Shown here: positions 31,436 through 42,569 of the stretch, piece after piece
Numbering within the stretch: the first letter of the stretch is position 1
How the letters are laid out: every line of letters begins with the position of its first letter
NCBI GenBank assembly: GCA_021234155.1
Contig: JAJEKV010000237.1
Location: 248,001 to 312,000, forward strand
Direction of reading: 5' to 3'
Length of the DNA: 64,000 nt
Origin: Isoetes taiwanensis
Taxonomy: Eukaryota; Streptophyta; Lycopodiopsida; Isoetales; Isoetaceae
Notes under the pieces: model-generated
Told to the model about the DNA's origin: nothing
What the model saw: only the letters and a program-made list of their open reading frames with translations
The model's database searches: none
Position numbers and translations under genes: made by a program

Positions 31436-32996
31436 TGTGACGTTCCAGGATAATATACGGTATGAATACGTATATTATACTGACACGTCACTAGTACATG
31501 TCCACTTAGACGACATGTACGCATCGACCATAAAGGGGTAGTACCCTAGGGTACAACCTTGTGACCCATTATATTGCACATGTTTAAGGCCACATGTGAA
31601 TATAATATCCTTTTGCCATGTGGCAATAGCTTATTGACCAAAAAGGGCCCAGCCCTAAATTCGTGGGGATAAAGGGGCATAAACCCTAAAAGGGAAACCC
31701 TTTCAGTTCCCAGCCCCATAAGTCGGATTGGAGCAGCATTGGATGTCTTCTCGCGTGAACAGTAGCAGAGGAACCGGAATTCCTTAGTGGCAGCTCGATC
31801 CAAGCCAGCAATCTCGAGATTCAAAGACATGGGCCGCAGGAGGAGTGGGAGCCAGCCAAGAAGCGGGTTAGTGGTTGATCCGATAGTTAGATTCGAGTTT
31901 TTAGCCCTCATTCCATAGGATTAGTATTCATTCTTAGCCATAGGCGACCCCTACAGCCTAAGAATGATAGACACTAACAAAGGAACCTAACCATGTATGA
32001 TTAGGTAGGTTAGAATAGATGTATTCTATTATTTCAGTTCTGTTGTGATGATACTGTGACATTCTATGCGCCACTCTTGTGTATTGGGAAGGGGGGTAGA
32101 GACCCAGAGCCCAAGTAGTTGGATGATCCTAGTTTTAGCCCATTAATTCCCAATTAATGCGGCACGTGCATAAGAGCACACTCGGGCCGTGGGTGTGGAG
32201 CTAGACCTACGGGCTGATAAGGGGGTCTTGTCTAATCACCGGTTGATCCCTCAGTGCGTAGCGTGACCGGGGAACGTTGTGAGCCAGGCCTAATACTGCA
32301 TGAGGGCAGGGTATGGGCTCGACACCTCTTGGGCGATGCGTCGTCTCCTAGGGGTTCAAGTCGTATACGAGCAGTGGCTCTCTGGCTCACCCGTGATTGG
32401 CATGAACCTTCTGGAGGAGAGTGATCCCCCCCGCCTCATCGGGCTGGGGAGATGCAACCAAGATAAAGTAGCCCCTTTGGCTATTCACCCGGCAAGAGCT
32501 ACGGTGGGGCTCCAATACTTTTCAGCCTATCTGCAAAGTATGCACAGGAGGGGCGGATGGAGTGGACTACCCAACGGCCATGTTCCTATGCCAGCCAAAT
32601 CCATTTGCCATGAATTCTGTCTGCATTGCTATCTGGAGACCCCAAGCCGTCAGTCGATCCCCATCAGTCCGAACTTGGGTAGGATCTTCCCTATGTTATG
32701 TTGATGTACTGATGTGTGATGCAGCTACTGTGATATGGTGGACCACCCTTCGAGGTGGGTATGTTTATTATCGATTGATGTCATGTGCTCATGTTTTGTT
32801 TACGCTTCCGTTGCTAGGTCAATCCCGAGGGAGACGGGATGAATGACACGTCCATTCTTCCCCGTCGGGTTCTTGGCCACCATCGAGAGCCCGATGTTAG
32901 GTGGACGGCCTCACATCAGCGGGCAGATGCTGGTTTGAGGGATGATCTCCAGTTTGTATACGATCGGGGCATCGTATATGAGCTGGGGCCGTCACA
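31436..32996 (+). repeat. 3' LTR of the chromovirus
   Basis: 1561 bp, matching the 5' LTR nearly throughout. Its right end contains a hairpin with stem TATACGAT/ATCGTATA, which is decayed in the 5' copy. Confidence 0.93.
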
Positions 32997-33001
32997 GCGA
33001 T

Positions 33002-34045
33002 GTTTGTTAGTATTATACTGCAACCAAAAAATGTGCGATCTATAGTAACCCTAGTCATCAAATGTATACCTACGCTGAAAAAATTGCACTTACTGAATAA
33101 AAGCAAAATGATGAAAAGGATCACTGCAACGTTCCCTTCGAGCTCGCAGTCTGGACCCTCTGAAAAACGGGTGGAGCAGGAACTGAAAACATGCAATGAA
33201 GCCATCAAACATTACAATAACCATGCTTTTCCTTAAATAAATTTTTTCCTTAAATAGCGTGCTGCACACATCAACTAAATGGTGCTTGAAGTGTTACAGT
33301 AATTGAAGTACAGGTCTGCTGATATGAATGGAAATTATATTCTTGATAAGAAGGCATGAGAAATAGAACATCAGGAGTATTAAGGTGTTACATCAGTTAC
33401 TAATAGCAACTACAGGGTTAGAAATCGAGCCTATCTAGCAATGGGTGCATGTATGTGTTAAGAAACATGTTATAGATATTCTAGCCTGTAAATTAAAGCA
33501 TCGCATATTGATATCTGAGACAACAATTACCAAGCGCTTTGTATTAGTGTATCGACGACTTAAATTTGGAGGTGCAATTTCAAGTCATCTTGTTTAGATG
33601 TGCGGGCGCCTTCAATTTCGAAGGGATCTGCCATTGTGAGCAATTCTCATTCAAACCCTTGCGCTTGGCCAATGCCTTTAGAGATAGAACATTCCCGAAC
33701 CAACCAAATGTTGAATGTTCATCAACTAAACGCAACGTGAAAAGTAGTTTCAAATTTTGAATTAAGCTGTCCCATTCCATCCGTAATTTTAGTGTCAGTT
33801 CGTGGCATAAAGGACTATACATAATTCCGTGGTGCGAGTGGCCATTAATGGAGGTTGTTAGATGTCATTCTTTTGGATTCAAATTTCGCACTCAGACGTC
33901 CACGTCGTGCTGGACCTCCTGCCCGAAAAAGTAAACTTTTTGGGTCGATAGTACAGCCGCCCACATTAATGACGTCGTCGGTCATTATGGCTACTATTTC
34001 ACTGCCATCATTACAATGCAATTAATAATGCTGACGCGGTTCACC
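33002..34045. other. No recognisable gene
   Basis: Short frames only (33000-33236, 33566-33760), no family signature. The right part contains the presumed promoter of the next gene. Confidence 0.4.
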
Positions 34046-34052
34046 TATAAAA
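34046..34052 (+). promoter_or_regulatory. TATA box of the 34-38 kb gene
   Basis: TATAAAA about 125 bases upstream of the ATG at 34175, with a CA-rich leader in between. Confidence 0.5.
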
Positions 34053-34336
34053 TTCTTATTCTCACAAAAGTTTGGAGGAAAATCAAAACGCCTTAGACTG
34101 CCCTCTTGTGCCTTCAGCCTTCATCGCCTACGATTTTTTTCTACATTTCCGAACATCCTGCGCGTCCGCGATCCATGCCAAGAAGAGAGTATGTTAAAGA
34201 AGGTTAGTACTATGCTTCTTGCGAGCTCTATTGTTAGCTTAGTTAATTTTATTGTTCTTAGAATGAATGTATGCTTGACAAGATTGCTTGTTGAGAAAAA
34301 TCATTGTATAGGTTAGCAACCTCTAACTTCGCTAGG

Positions 34337-34488
34337 ATCACGGCCGCGTTCCTGGCGAGCAGTGGTCGCACAGGTAAAACATTACACTAAAGAGAATGCT
34401 TCGCAACATCACGGCCGTGTTTCTGGCAAATATTGGTCAATCTCTTTACTCTAATGCTTTACCTGTCTGACCACTGCTCGCCAGGAAC
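34337..34488. repeat. Long hairpin inside intron 1
   Basis: Arms 34348-34395 and 34441-34488 pair at 43 of 48 positions around a 45-base loop. The loop begins a second, direct copy of the arm's start (ATCACGGCCGCGTTCCTGG at 34338 and ATCACGGCCGTGTTTCTGG at 34409). Confidence 0.85.
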
Positions 34489-36271
34489 TCGGCGGCAATT
34501 TTGCCTAGCTTCGCCTTAATCTATCTTAGTACCATTCATCTTCGGATGAATTGCAAACGCGATCCTTCCGAGCAGTAATTTGAATATGGTGGAGATATAT
34601 TCTACCACTCCCTCAGGTTTTTTTTTCCTAGTTCTTTTTTCTTGTTGTGCTCCAAAGAATCGCGACCGCGATCCTTTGGACATAGTCTCTCGTGAACTTC
34701 CTTTAACCTAATCTTAAATCTGGTTTTCAGCCTTGGAGCTTTTTAGCGGGCCTGATGTCGAGCCCATGTGGATCATCACACCATCAAATGCTCGGAAGTG
34801 GTGCGTTGAAATTGCACAGTAGGAGACCGTTGAAAAGATCTATGCTTGTTTTTGCGCAATGATACAAACCCGGATGACATTGAACATATAGGCATTGTTG
34901 TTGCGATATGGGAAGGCACCAAGAACAATGTTCAGGATGGTCTCATATGCAGTGTTGAGGACACCCAGCAACTCTAGTTCCTGGAGTTTGTTTTAAAGTG
35001 CAGAAACTATGACCCTTTGATGATATCTACTAGCAAGATGAACAAGCCGGCCACAGGAACGAATGTTCCTACAAGTGCAAAGTGCTTTGGCTAGATCATG
35101 TCGTCTTATGAGTCTTTGCCCCTATCAGGTATAAAAGGAAATATGGATAGTCTTATTCGTCTTTCTACGTGTAGGAAAGGGCTATCAAATGATAAGAAGC
35201 CTTCAAGCATAGCTTTAAAGGCTAAATGAGATGAAAAGATGCCTTTAAGGATGGACACCAATTGGCTAAGGGCAACTGCAAAAAAAAAAAAGGTGTGAAA
35301 CCCTTAGCTATACTTGGAGAACCGTTGACAGCAAGGACCCCAGATGTACAACCAGCTAGTAGAATTGAGCCATCTACCGTCGTTAACCCTGCCTAACCCC
35401 TAGCTATGAAGTTCCCTGATCTTTCTGAGAAGGCACTCGCTAGGAAATTAGCCACTTTTAATATTAAACTACGAGCATTGAATACTGATGACAGCGGCCA
35501 GCCGTCCAGTTCCCAAACTCCTCCTTCTGTCAATGCTCCTTCTATCTCCAATGCCCTCGCATGGCCCAATGCGCCTCGCAGCACTCCTGATTTGAGGTTC
35601 AATCTTGAGGAGAAAAGAAGATGGCTCAACAAACTGCTCTCAAACTTGAGCAGTTCAAACAGTTTTATTCCATAGGTGTGAATTGGTTTATGGAAGTATC
35701 CATATTTGATTGTGAACCAGCTCCGACAAATCTAATGCACAGAATGCGCTCCAATGACCATGTGCAAACATTGGTTAAGAGCTTCCATAGTTATCCCACA
35801 GAAGTGCTGACACCTACGGACGTGGTGCCGTTTGACCCCATTACTAGGCAGTTCTTTTGGAAGAGTCTCGTGATTGCAAACCGCTATAGAGTACTTAAAT
35901 GTTGAAGATTTTATTTTTTAGAAAGAAGGTCACCTGGAGCACGCCTGAGGATTTGTAGGGAAAAAAATTCCTTATCATATCTTGTAATCACAGCATTTGT
36001 GGTGCACAGTTGCTTTGTGGAATGGTTGGAGAATTGCAGCAGCAACTAGAATTTGCTAAAGCATATGCGAGAAGAAGAACAAGTGTGCTTAACGGGAACT
36101 TGACTGACAAGGAATACATCAAGTTAAGCATTCAATGTAACAAAGTGATAGCAAATACAATATCTAAAGAACCACTCATAGAAAAGCTCCAGCAATTACG
36201 GCATTAGCATAAGGCATTATGGTTGTCCTGCTCAAGGACCAATCGGCACTGCAACGACCTCAGCATGGAAG

Positions 36272-36334
36272 GTATGAGTTGATTTTAGTTCGTGAAGATC
36301 GCATTTGGCAATCCTAATAACCTCTTCTTTACAG
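36272..36334 (+). other. Intron of the 34-38 kb gene
   Basis: gtatga ... tttacag, 63 bases. It joins the codons for TSAWK to DFVEIATTTL. Confidence 0.65.
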
Positions 36335-38317
36335 GATTTTGTTGAGATAGCCACCACTACCCTGAAGGTCAAAGAATTGAAGGACAAAAAACAGTTCATT
36401 TTTTTGAAGGAGAGGGTTTAGAACAAAATTGATGGAAGTGGTTACAAGATGGGTTGACAAGAAGTTGTGTGATGATCACGGTCAGCCCCTTGAAAGACCA
36501 AACAAAGCTCTTTTCAGCAAGACGTGGTTTAGATACCTCTGAGGCATGCTTAATGCAGAACTCTCCCAACTGCTTGACGAAATTCTAGAAGGCAAGACCT
36601 TCATGAAAGTGCAGCCTAGATATTCCAGCAGGTTTTATTGCAAACAAAGGGCACTCAACATTAGAACTCTCACATTTAGGCAGAGAAAAATTTTGTCCTA
36701 TGCTAGTAGTGTGGTCGAAAAAAGAATATACATTCTTTGAAGATTTGCTTGTGGATTTTTCAGATTTCGCCGAGCAGAGAATATTAGATATTGTTAACAC
36801 GGACACAGAATACGTGAAGGACAATTGGAATAAAGATCATGTGCTGGGTAACTTGCCCATTTCTTTTTTAGAACCCATCAGAGCCATGCGGAAGCCAGAA
36901 AAAGGAAGGAGAAAAACAATATTGTTCATCTGGTCACAAAAGATGGCATTCCAGTATCTGCCTCCATTTCGGAGAATGCAACTCTGGTGTCTATTGATAT
37001 CCGTGATTTCACGCCAAACTGTTTGTACAGTCAGAACCAAATCTAGGGCGGTTCACATATTTCTTTGCGCACTTATGACGAACAAGTTTGGGCGAACAAG
37101 AGAAAAGTGAAAGAATATCAATATAACATTAGCCACACGTACATCAATGTAAGTGAGATATGTGTTCTGCCAGTACAACCGGAGTTGGAACTTCGTCTCA
37201 ACCACGTGAACAACACTCCGAAAAGCACTCCTCTGCTGCCAATGCCACTCACTGGAAAGGAGGATGAAGATGCAAAAATAAAAAAGAAATATCAGATGTT
37301 CTTCATAGGCAAGCCGAGATACAGTTGGGCCTCACTGGATGGCGACCATGTCTTTAAATGTCAGCTGAAGATATCACACGCATATCACATTATTGGTCAG
37401 CTGGTGCCTAAAGATGGTTTGCGTCCTAGATTTCTTCTCAGTCAGTACGGCTTCACGTATAGCGCTCATGCAAGAAAAGCAAAGTGTGGCATTCGGAAAG
37501 GATGACAAAATATGCTATCTTTTGAAATCTTTCTTGGAAACGCTAGACAAAATGGCAAACCAGTCAACTGGTGTCTCGGAGGAAGAGAAAGCAAAGGACG
37601 AGAATGTAGATCAGGGGGACACTTCTAGACTCAATCTCAGGATTACCCAAGGCACAGACTTGTCCAACCTGGATGAGATTTTAGACAAGTTGGACGAGAA
37701 GAGCTACGAGGAAATGATGCAGGAGACAAAGAGACTTGTGGAGTTCACGTAAAAAGGTATTGACGCCTTAGAACCTATATTCCAAAAGCTAGAGAGTATA
37801 AATCAATCTTTTGAGCGGGCTATGGTTGTTGTGGCAGGGCAAAATATATTTCAGTATCTGGGTTCTGACGACAAGGACTAAGACGAGATGGAGACGGCTA
37901 GAACACATGAGCACGCTATTTCATGTAAAAAATTAAAAATGTTTCATCCTATTGAGTTCTCAGGTGAGCTAGAACAGGAATTACTTGGAGACACTGAAGC
38001 GCTTCACGTAGCCAAAAATGTTAAGAGAATTTTCCAGGCCATAGAAGTGGATGTGCCTGATGTGACGAGCTATTTAGAGATGGATACTTCTCAGGCTATA
38101 AAGATTGGGAGAGAGCATATACACCGTAGAGCTAATGAACTCGGTGTGATACTTGAATCTATATTAGAAACTCGGTGATTTCATCGCTCAGGCGATGTCT
38201 TGTAAATTTTATGCCAAATGTTGAATAGAAATTATGTGTTTGCTTGACATTGTTTTTAAGTCTTTTATTAATTACATCCTTTACTGTTGTCGAGAAGATC
38301 GCCATGGTGATCTTCTC

Positions 38318-40126
38318 TGTGACGTCCCCTACTCGTATACGGTGCCCTCACCGTATACAAACAGGAGTTCATCCCCCATACCAGCTCCATGCTAATACAG
38401 GGCCCTCCACATGACACTGCAACCGTGACGGGTTCCAGTGGGAAGAGTGGAAGGGTCATTGCACCCCGTCTCCCTCAGGGCCTACCTAGCTGCGGAAGCG
38501 TAAACATACATGTCAGTAGCACATACATCAATATCATATGGCCATCACGAAGGATGGCCCTCCACATATCTGCATAGACAAAGATCAGCACATCACGTAG
38601 GGAATCCTACCCAAGGCTCAGACTCAAAGGGATGACTGACGGCTTGGGTCTCCAGAGTTCATTGCAGACAGAATTCATGGCAATGGATTTGGCTGGCACA
38701 TGAACATGGCTTAGGGTTGTCCACTCCATCCGCCCCTCCTGCGTACACTTTGCAGATAGGTTGAAGAACTTCGGGGTTGGACCGTAGCCTGCCGGGATCA
38801 TAGCCAAAGGGGCTATAGCCAGGTTACATCTCCCCAGACCCGATGAGGCAGGTAGGGAGGTTTCTCTCCCACCAGATGATCAATGCCATAGCAGGCAGAC
38901 TAGAGGACACCAACTGTCCGTACTCGACTTTAACCCACTTGAAGGGAACTACCACCACGACCAGGTCCCGACCCCTGTGCCAGCACAACCACTGCACACA
39001 GGACCTCGGCTGAAACCCCTGGTGGCACCGTCGCCAGGCACGGCTTCTTATCCCCAACGGGTGTCGAACTCATACTCAGGGTGCACGCAGTCCCTGAGTA
39101 TTAAGCGCTAGTCTGCAGTGCCCTCCGGGTAGACTTTACATCCCGAGAGAGCAACCGCTATGGACACAGCCACCCTTATCAACCGGTCTGACCCCTAAGA
39201 ACACAACACAGGCGGGCTATTGTACGCAGGCCGCAACTACAGTGTGCTAGAGAGGCTACTCTAGGAGCATCAACTACAAGGCTTTAGGTCTCTACCCCCC
39301 TTCCCAATACAAGGAGTTCACAGAGATACATCATCCATGTACATCACAGAAGAACTAAAGAACAAGATCTAATCTATATCATAGAGTTAGGTTCTTTAGT
39401 TAGAATCTGCTATCTAGAGTTCTAGAGGGCTGCTATGGGCAATCTAATAGGCTAAACCTACTGATTCAATGCCTAAAATAGGGTTTAGACTATCTAATTG
39501 GCCAAATACCTGATCCTTGAGGGGCTCCTCCTCGACTGAGCTTCGACCATCCTCACGAAACGCTTTCGAATCTCGAGGAACTAAGGATGTAATTCTCCCA
39601 ATCGAAGCGGGATGCGGTTTTGGCCGTTGAGGCACCAAAAGCAGAAGTTCTGAAAACCCTAAAATCGAAAATTAGGTTAGTTAGGGTTTCCAACCCTATA
39701 TAGACAAGGGGGTGGCTAGGGTTTCCAATTATCCCCTTTTGGCATGTGGGATAATTGGTAATGGGCCCACTTGCCTTTAAGGGCTAGGTGGCCAAATGTG
39801 CCCACATGGAAATGTGTGCACCCAAATGTGCTCACATGGAAATGTGTGCACATTAATGAATGTGTACATTGGAAAATGTGCACCTTAATTGCTCCTATGG
39901 GTATGGCCCACTTGGCATCAAGTGGCCACATGGAAATGTGTGCCCACATTAATGTGTACATTGGAAAATGTGCACATTAATGCTAATGCACATTCTTAGC
40001 AAGTTGCCCCCTAGGGGCTACCCACTTGGCTATACGTTGGCGTACACGTCAATCGGGGTGGCGTGTACGCGTGACGTGGCAGTACAATATACGTCCTGGG
40101 AGCGTATACTGTGCTGGAACGTCACA
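38318..40126 (-). mobile_element. Solo LTR, Ty3/gypsy, same superfamily
   Basis: Read on the minus strand it starts TGTGACGTTCCAGC and ends GACGTCACA, like the chromovirus LTRs. A perfect 5-bp target duplication TTCTC flanks it (38313-38317 and 40127-40131), so this is a complete LTR left by recombination between the two ends of an element. 1809 bp. The internal region is gone. Confidence 0.88.
39780..39995. repeat. Minisatellite within the solo LTR
   Basis: Repeats of CACATGGAAATGTGTGC and TGTACATTGGAAAATGTGCA, unit about 35-50 bases. They probably expanded after or within this LTR family, since the other LTRs here lack them. Confidence 0.7.
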
Positions 40127-40131
40127 TTCTC

Positions 40132-40906
40132 CAACATATTGTATTTCTAAATGATGCTACATCCTAGTGTTCCGAATGTTAATATTAAGCATTGTCATTT
40201 TCTAAATTCCATTTGCAATTCGCCAAATGACCAATCACGATCTTCACAACCATTTTTAATGTCTTTTTTTTATCAGCCTTTACTCAAAGAAGAGTTTGGA
40301 AAGACCTCCATGATGGCCCAATTCAAATAAGATATAACTTCCTTGGATCTTTTCTGCAATAAAATGCAAACTTTTGCTCCAGACCAACCATTCTTTGCAT
40401 CCTATGGGTAGCCTGCAATCTATTTCATACACAAATAGAATTTCAAATTTCTCAAAAAAATTAATGTTTGCTTAATCTGGATACCAAAAATATCTTCACC
40501 TGCTTTAACCCTGATGTGCCTGATTCGTCTAGTACTCCTTAAATAGCATGCAAGAATATCTTTCGTCGTCCTTCCTTTTTGCTTTAATCCAGAGTCCTTC
40601 CTTTTTCCTTTTATCTTTCGTCTGTCCACTGAAGAGAAATTGGGCAAGCAATTTTTGTGTTGCTTAGGGCTCGTGATCTAGTGTGGCTCTCTTTGAAGAC
40701 ATTTTGGAGACCTTGTGAACAGCATGAAGTATTCCATGACACATAGCAAGAATAGGTCACACGGACTATTTTTATTGTCTTTTGGAGGGCAACATTTTCT
40801 CCCACGGCTTTGATGAGTTGCTTGGAAAACTCCTGATCTAAGCCAACAATAATTAGGTGCTTTTCACTTCAGGGCTTCCTTCAAGTTGTATTTCTATTGG
40901 ACAGTA
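40132..40906. other. No recognisable gene
   Basis: Unassigned sequence between two LTRs. Minus-strand frames at 40420-40805 have no signature. Confidence 0.4.
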
Positions 40907-42519
40907 AGTGATGGTTGCACTTGGTTGCCGTATACTTTGTAGGAAATCCCCCATCCAGTCCTTCGATCGCACGGGCCCTCCGTCTATCCTGCACTCCAGG
41001 CTATCCCTAGTGCGGGAAGGGGACACGAAGATGTCTTGCGCGCCCTTCCCCTATGGGCTCCTATAACAGCGGAAGCATAAACAACGTCAAAACTAGCAAC
41101 AACAATACATCAAACTGCCGCAAAGGGTAGCACATCCATACATCCATATATACAATAGAGATAAATATATGCCGTAAAACATGAGAGCTCCTACCCAAGG
41201 CTCGCACTCATGGGGAGATAGACTGACGGCTAGGCCACAAGATAGAACAGACCGAGTCATAACAATGGCGGGGCTGGCTCGAGACAATGGCTAGGGTTGA
41301 CCACTCCATCCGCCCCTCCTGTGCATACTTTGCAGATGGGCTAGACAGGCTCTAGTACGACTCTAGCCTTCCGGATACGTAATCTCATGGTATCACCCAT
41401 CGAGACTGCTCCGGGTTGCATCTCCCTAGTCCGCCGAAGCAGGAAGGGTTCCATCTCCCCTTCCCGAGGTCTAGAGGTTTCACGGGCGGCTAGAGAATCG
41501 TGGCGACACACGATTCTTCCCTGACTTAACCCCTCCAAAACAAGAGCTAGGCCGCCACCTGTAGCTCTTAAGAGGCAGGGCGACACCGTTGCCCCAGGAT
41601 GTGTCGGACCTATGCCCGGCCCACTTGAAGTGACTGGCCATAAGCCTAGCCCGCTATGGGGTCCCCAGTAGCCGCGCTCAGTAGGGCCCTCCCTCCGTCT
41701 CGCCTCTAGCCCCGTTATGTAGTGCTAGCCCCCGTAGCCCGGTGGGTTCCTATGCACAGGCTGCATAATAATAGGAACTAAAGGGTCTAAACTAGGAGCA
41801 TTACTAAGTAATGGCTACTAGGTCTCTACCCCCTTCCCAATACAAGAGGAGCAAACATGATCAACCAACCAACATCACATATCTACATAACATGATCATA
41901 ATGAGAAGAACATCTAAACCTAATCATATACATCTAACTTACAGTTAGGGTTCATTGATTAGGGTTCAAGATCTATACTGAGGTGTCTAGGAAGGCTCTA
42001 CTAGAGACACGAAATGCTAACTCATCTAGAATCCTAACTTCCAGATGATCTACACAGAACTCTAATCCAAATACCTGCTCCTGAGGAACTCCCTCCTACT
42101 CCTGGCGTCTCTATGGTCTTCGAGGTGGTCGAAGTAGCTCCCACTCCTGTTGACGCGCACATGCTCTGGGGGCTGCTGTACTAGGCTATGCCACAGCAGA
42201 CGGTTCTCGAAACGAAGCTTCAAACGCGAAAAGAGTTCCCAGACTGTTGGAGCCAGAAAAATGGCCTAGGGTTAGGGTTTGGCCATTTATAGGTTAGGGT
42301 CGATGTCATCTGCCACATGGCTCCAATAGGGTGGTCCCATGTGGTGGGTGCCCAATAGGTTAAGGCCATGTGTAAAATGGTCTTAACCTAAAGTTGGCTA
42401 TCTATGAATAACTTCGTCATGTGCTAATCTATGATATACAAGGCTATGGAGATAGACTTGTATAGTGACGGACCTAGAAATATATGTATTTATGGCGTAT
42501 ATTTTCCTAGAACGTCACA
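40907..42519 (-). mobile_element. 3' LTR of a truncated Ty3/gypsy element, minus strand
   Basis: On the minus strand it begins TGTGACGTTCTAGG at 42519 and is preceded by a polypurine-like AGGGAGAA (42520-42530), so it is a 3' LTR with a few dozen bases of internal sequence on its right. It is the same family as the LTR at 20258-21516 but retains the middle part that copy lacks. The flanks do not match each other (CAGTA left, TTCTC right), so it is not a solo LTR. The element body is lost. Broken copy. Confidence 0.8.
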
Positions 42520-42569
42520 TTCTCCCTAAAGGATAATGATGTCCTCAGCATTACGCTAAGGTGACAAAC

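Larger units (their letters stand above)
23763..32996 (+). mobile_element. Ty3/gypsy chromovirus-like LTR retrotransposon, structurally complete
   Basis: Complete layout: LTR 23763-25328, primer site from 25330, leader with three hairpin units, gag from 26295, pol, polypurine tract 31421-31435, LTR 31436-32996. A perfect 5-bp target duplication GCGAT flanks it (23758-23762 and 32997-33001). Both LTRs begin TGTGACG and end CACA. The domain order protease, reverse transcriptase, RNase H, integrase, chromodomain-like tail defines a chromovirus. The two LTRs are clearly similar but differ by scattered substitutions and several small indels, so the insertion is neither fresh nor ancient. All parts are present, but the coding region carries a small number of breaks (about three), so this copy is a fossil. 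Confidence 0.95.
34175..38178 (+). pseudogene. Unrecognised multi-exon gene, decayed (ParB-like segment?)
   Basis: I do not recognise the product. Gene-like features: a TATA box, a short first exon (34175-34202, MPRREYVKE) ending at a gttagt donor, an intron of 528 bases, a second exon from 34731 (LELFSGPDVEPMWIITPSNA), and a clean 63-base GT-AG intron at 36272-36334. Downstream coding runs nearly continuously on this strand. Notable segments: PTNLMHRMRSNDHVQTLVKS at about 35730-35790, which resembles the N-x-x-x-R...HVxxLVxSF pattern at the start of ParB/sulfiredoxin-type domains; a middle part with LSYASSVV and FFEDLLVDFSDFAEQRI; a charged helical C terminus (LDEILDKLDEKSYEEMMQET) and a final block ending at 38178. 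Several in-frame stops and frame changes show that it is no longer intact. It could be a lineage-specific host family or a coding part of an unknown mobile element; similarity searches would decide. Confidence 0.5.

Noticed and set aside
39716-39980. ORFs on both strands with repeated CTHFHV or CVHPNV phrases
   Set aside because: They are translations of the minisatellite in the solo LTR.
40907-42519. Solo LTR
   Set aside because: The flanks do not match and a polypurine tract with internal sequence follows on its right, so it is the 3' LTR of a truncated element.
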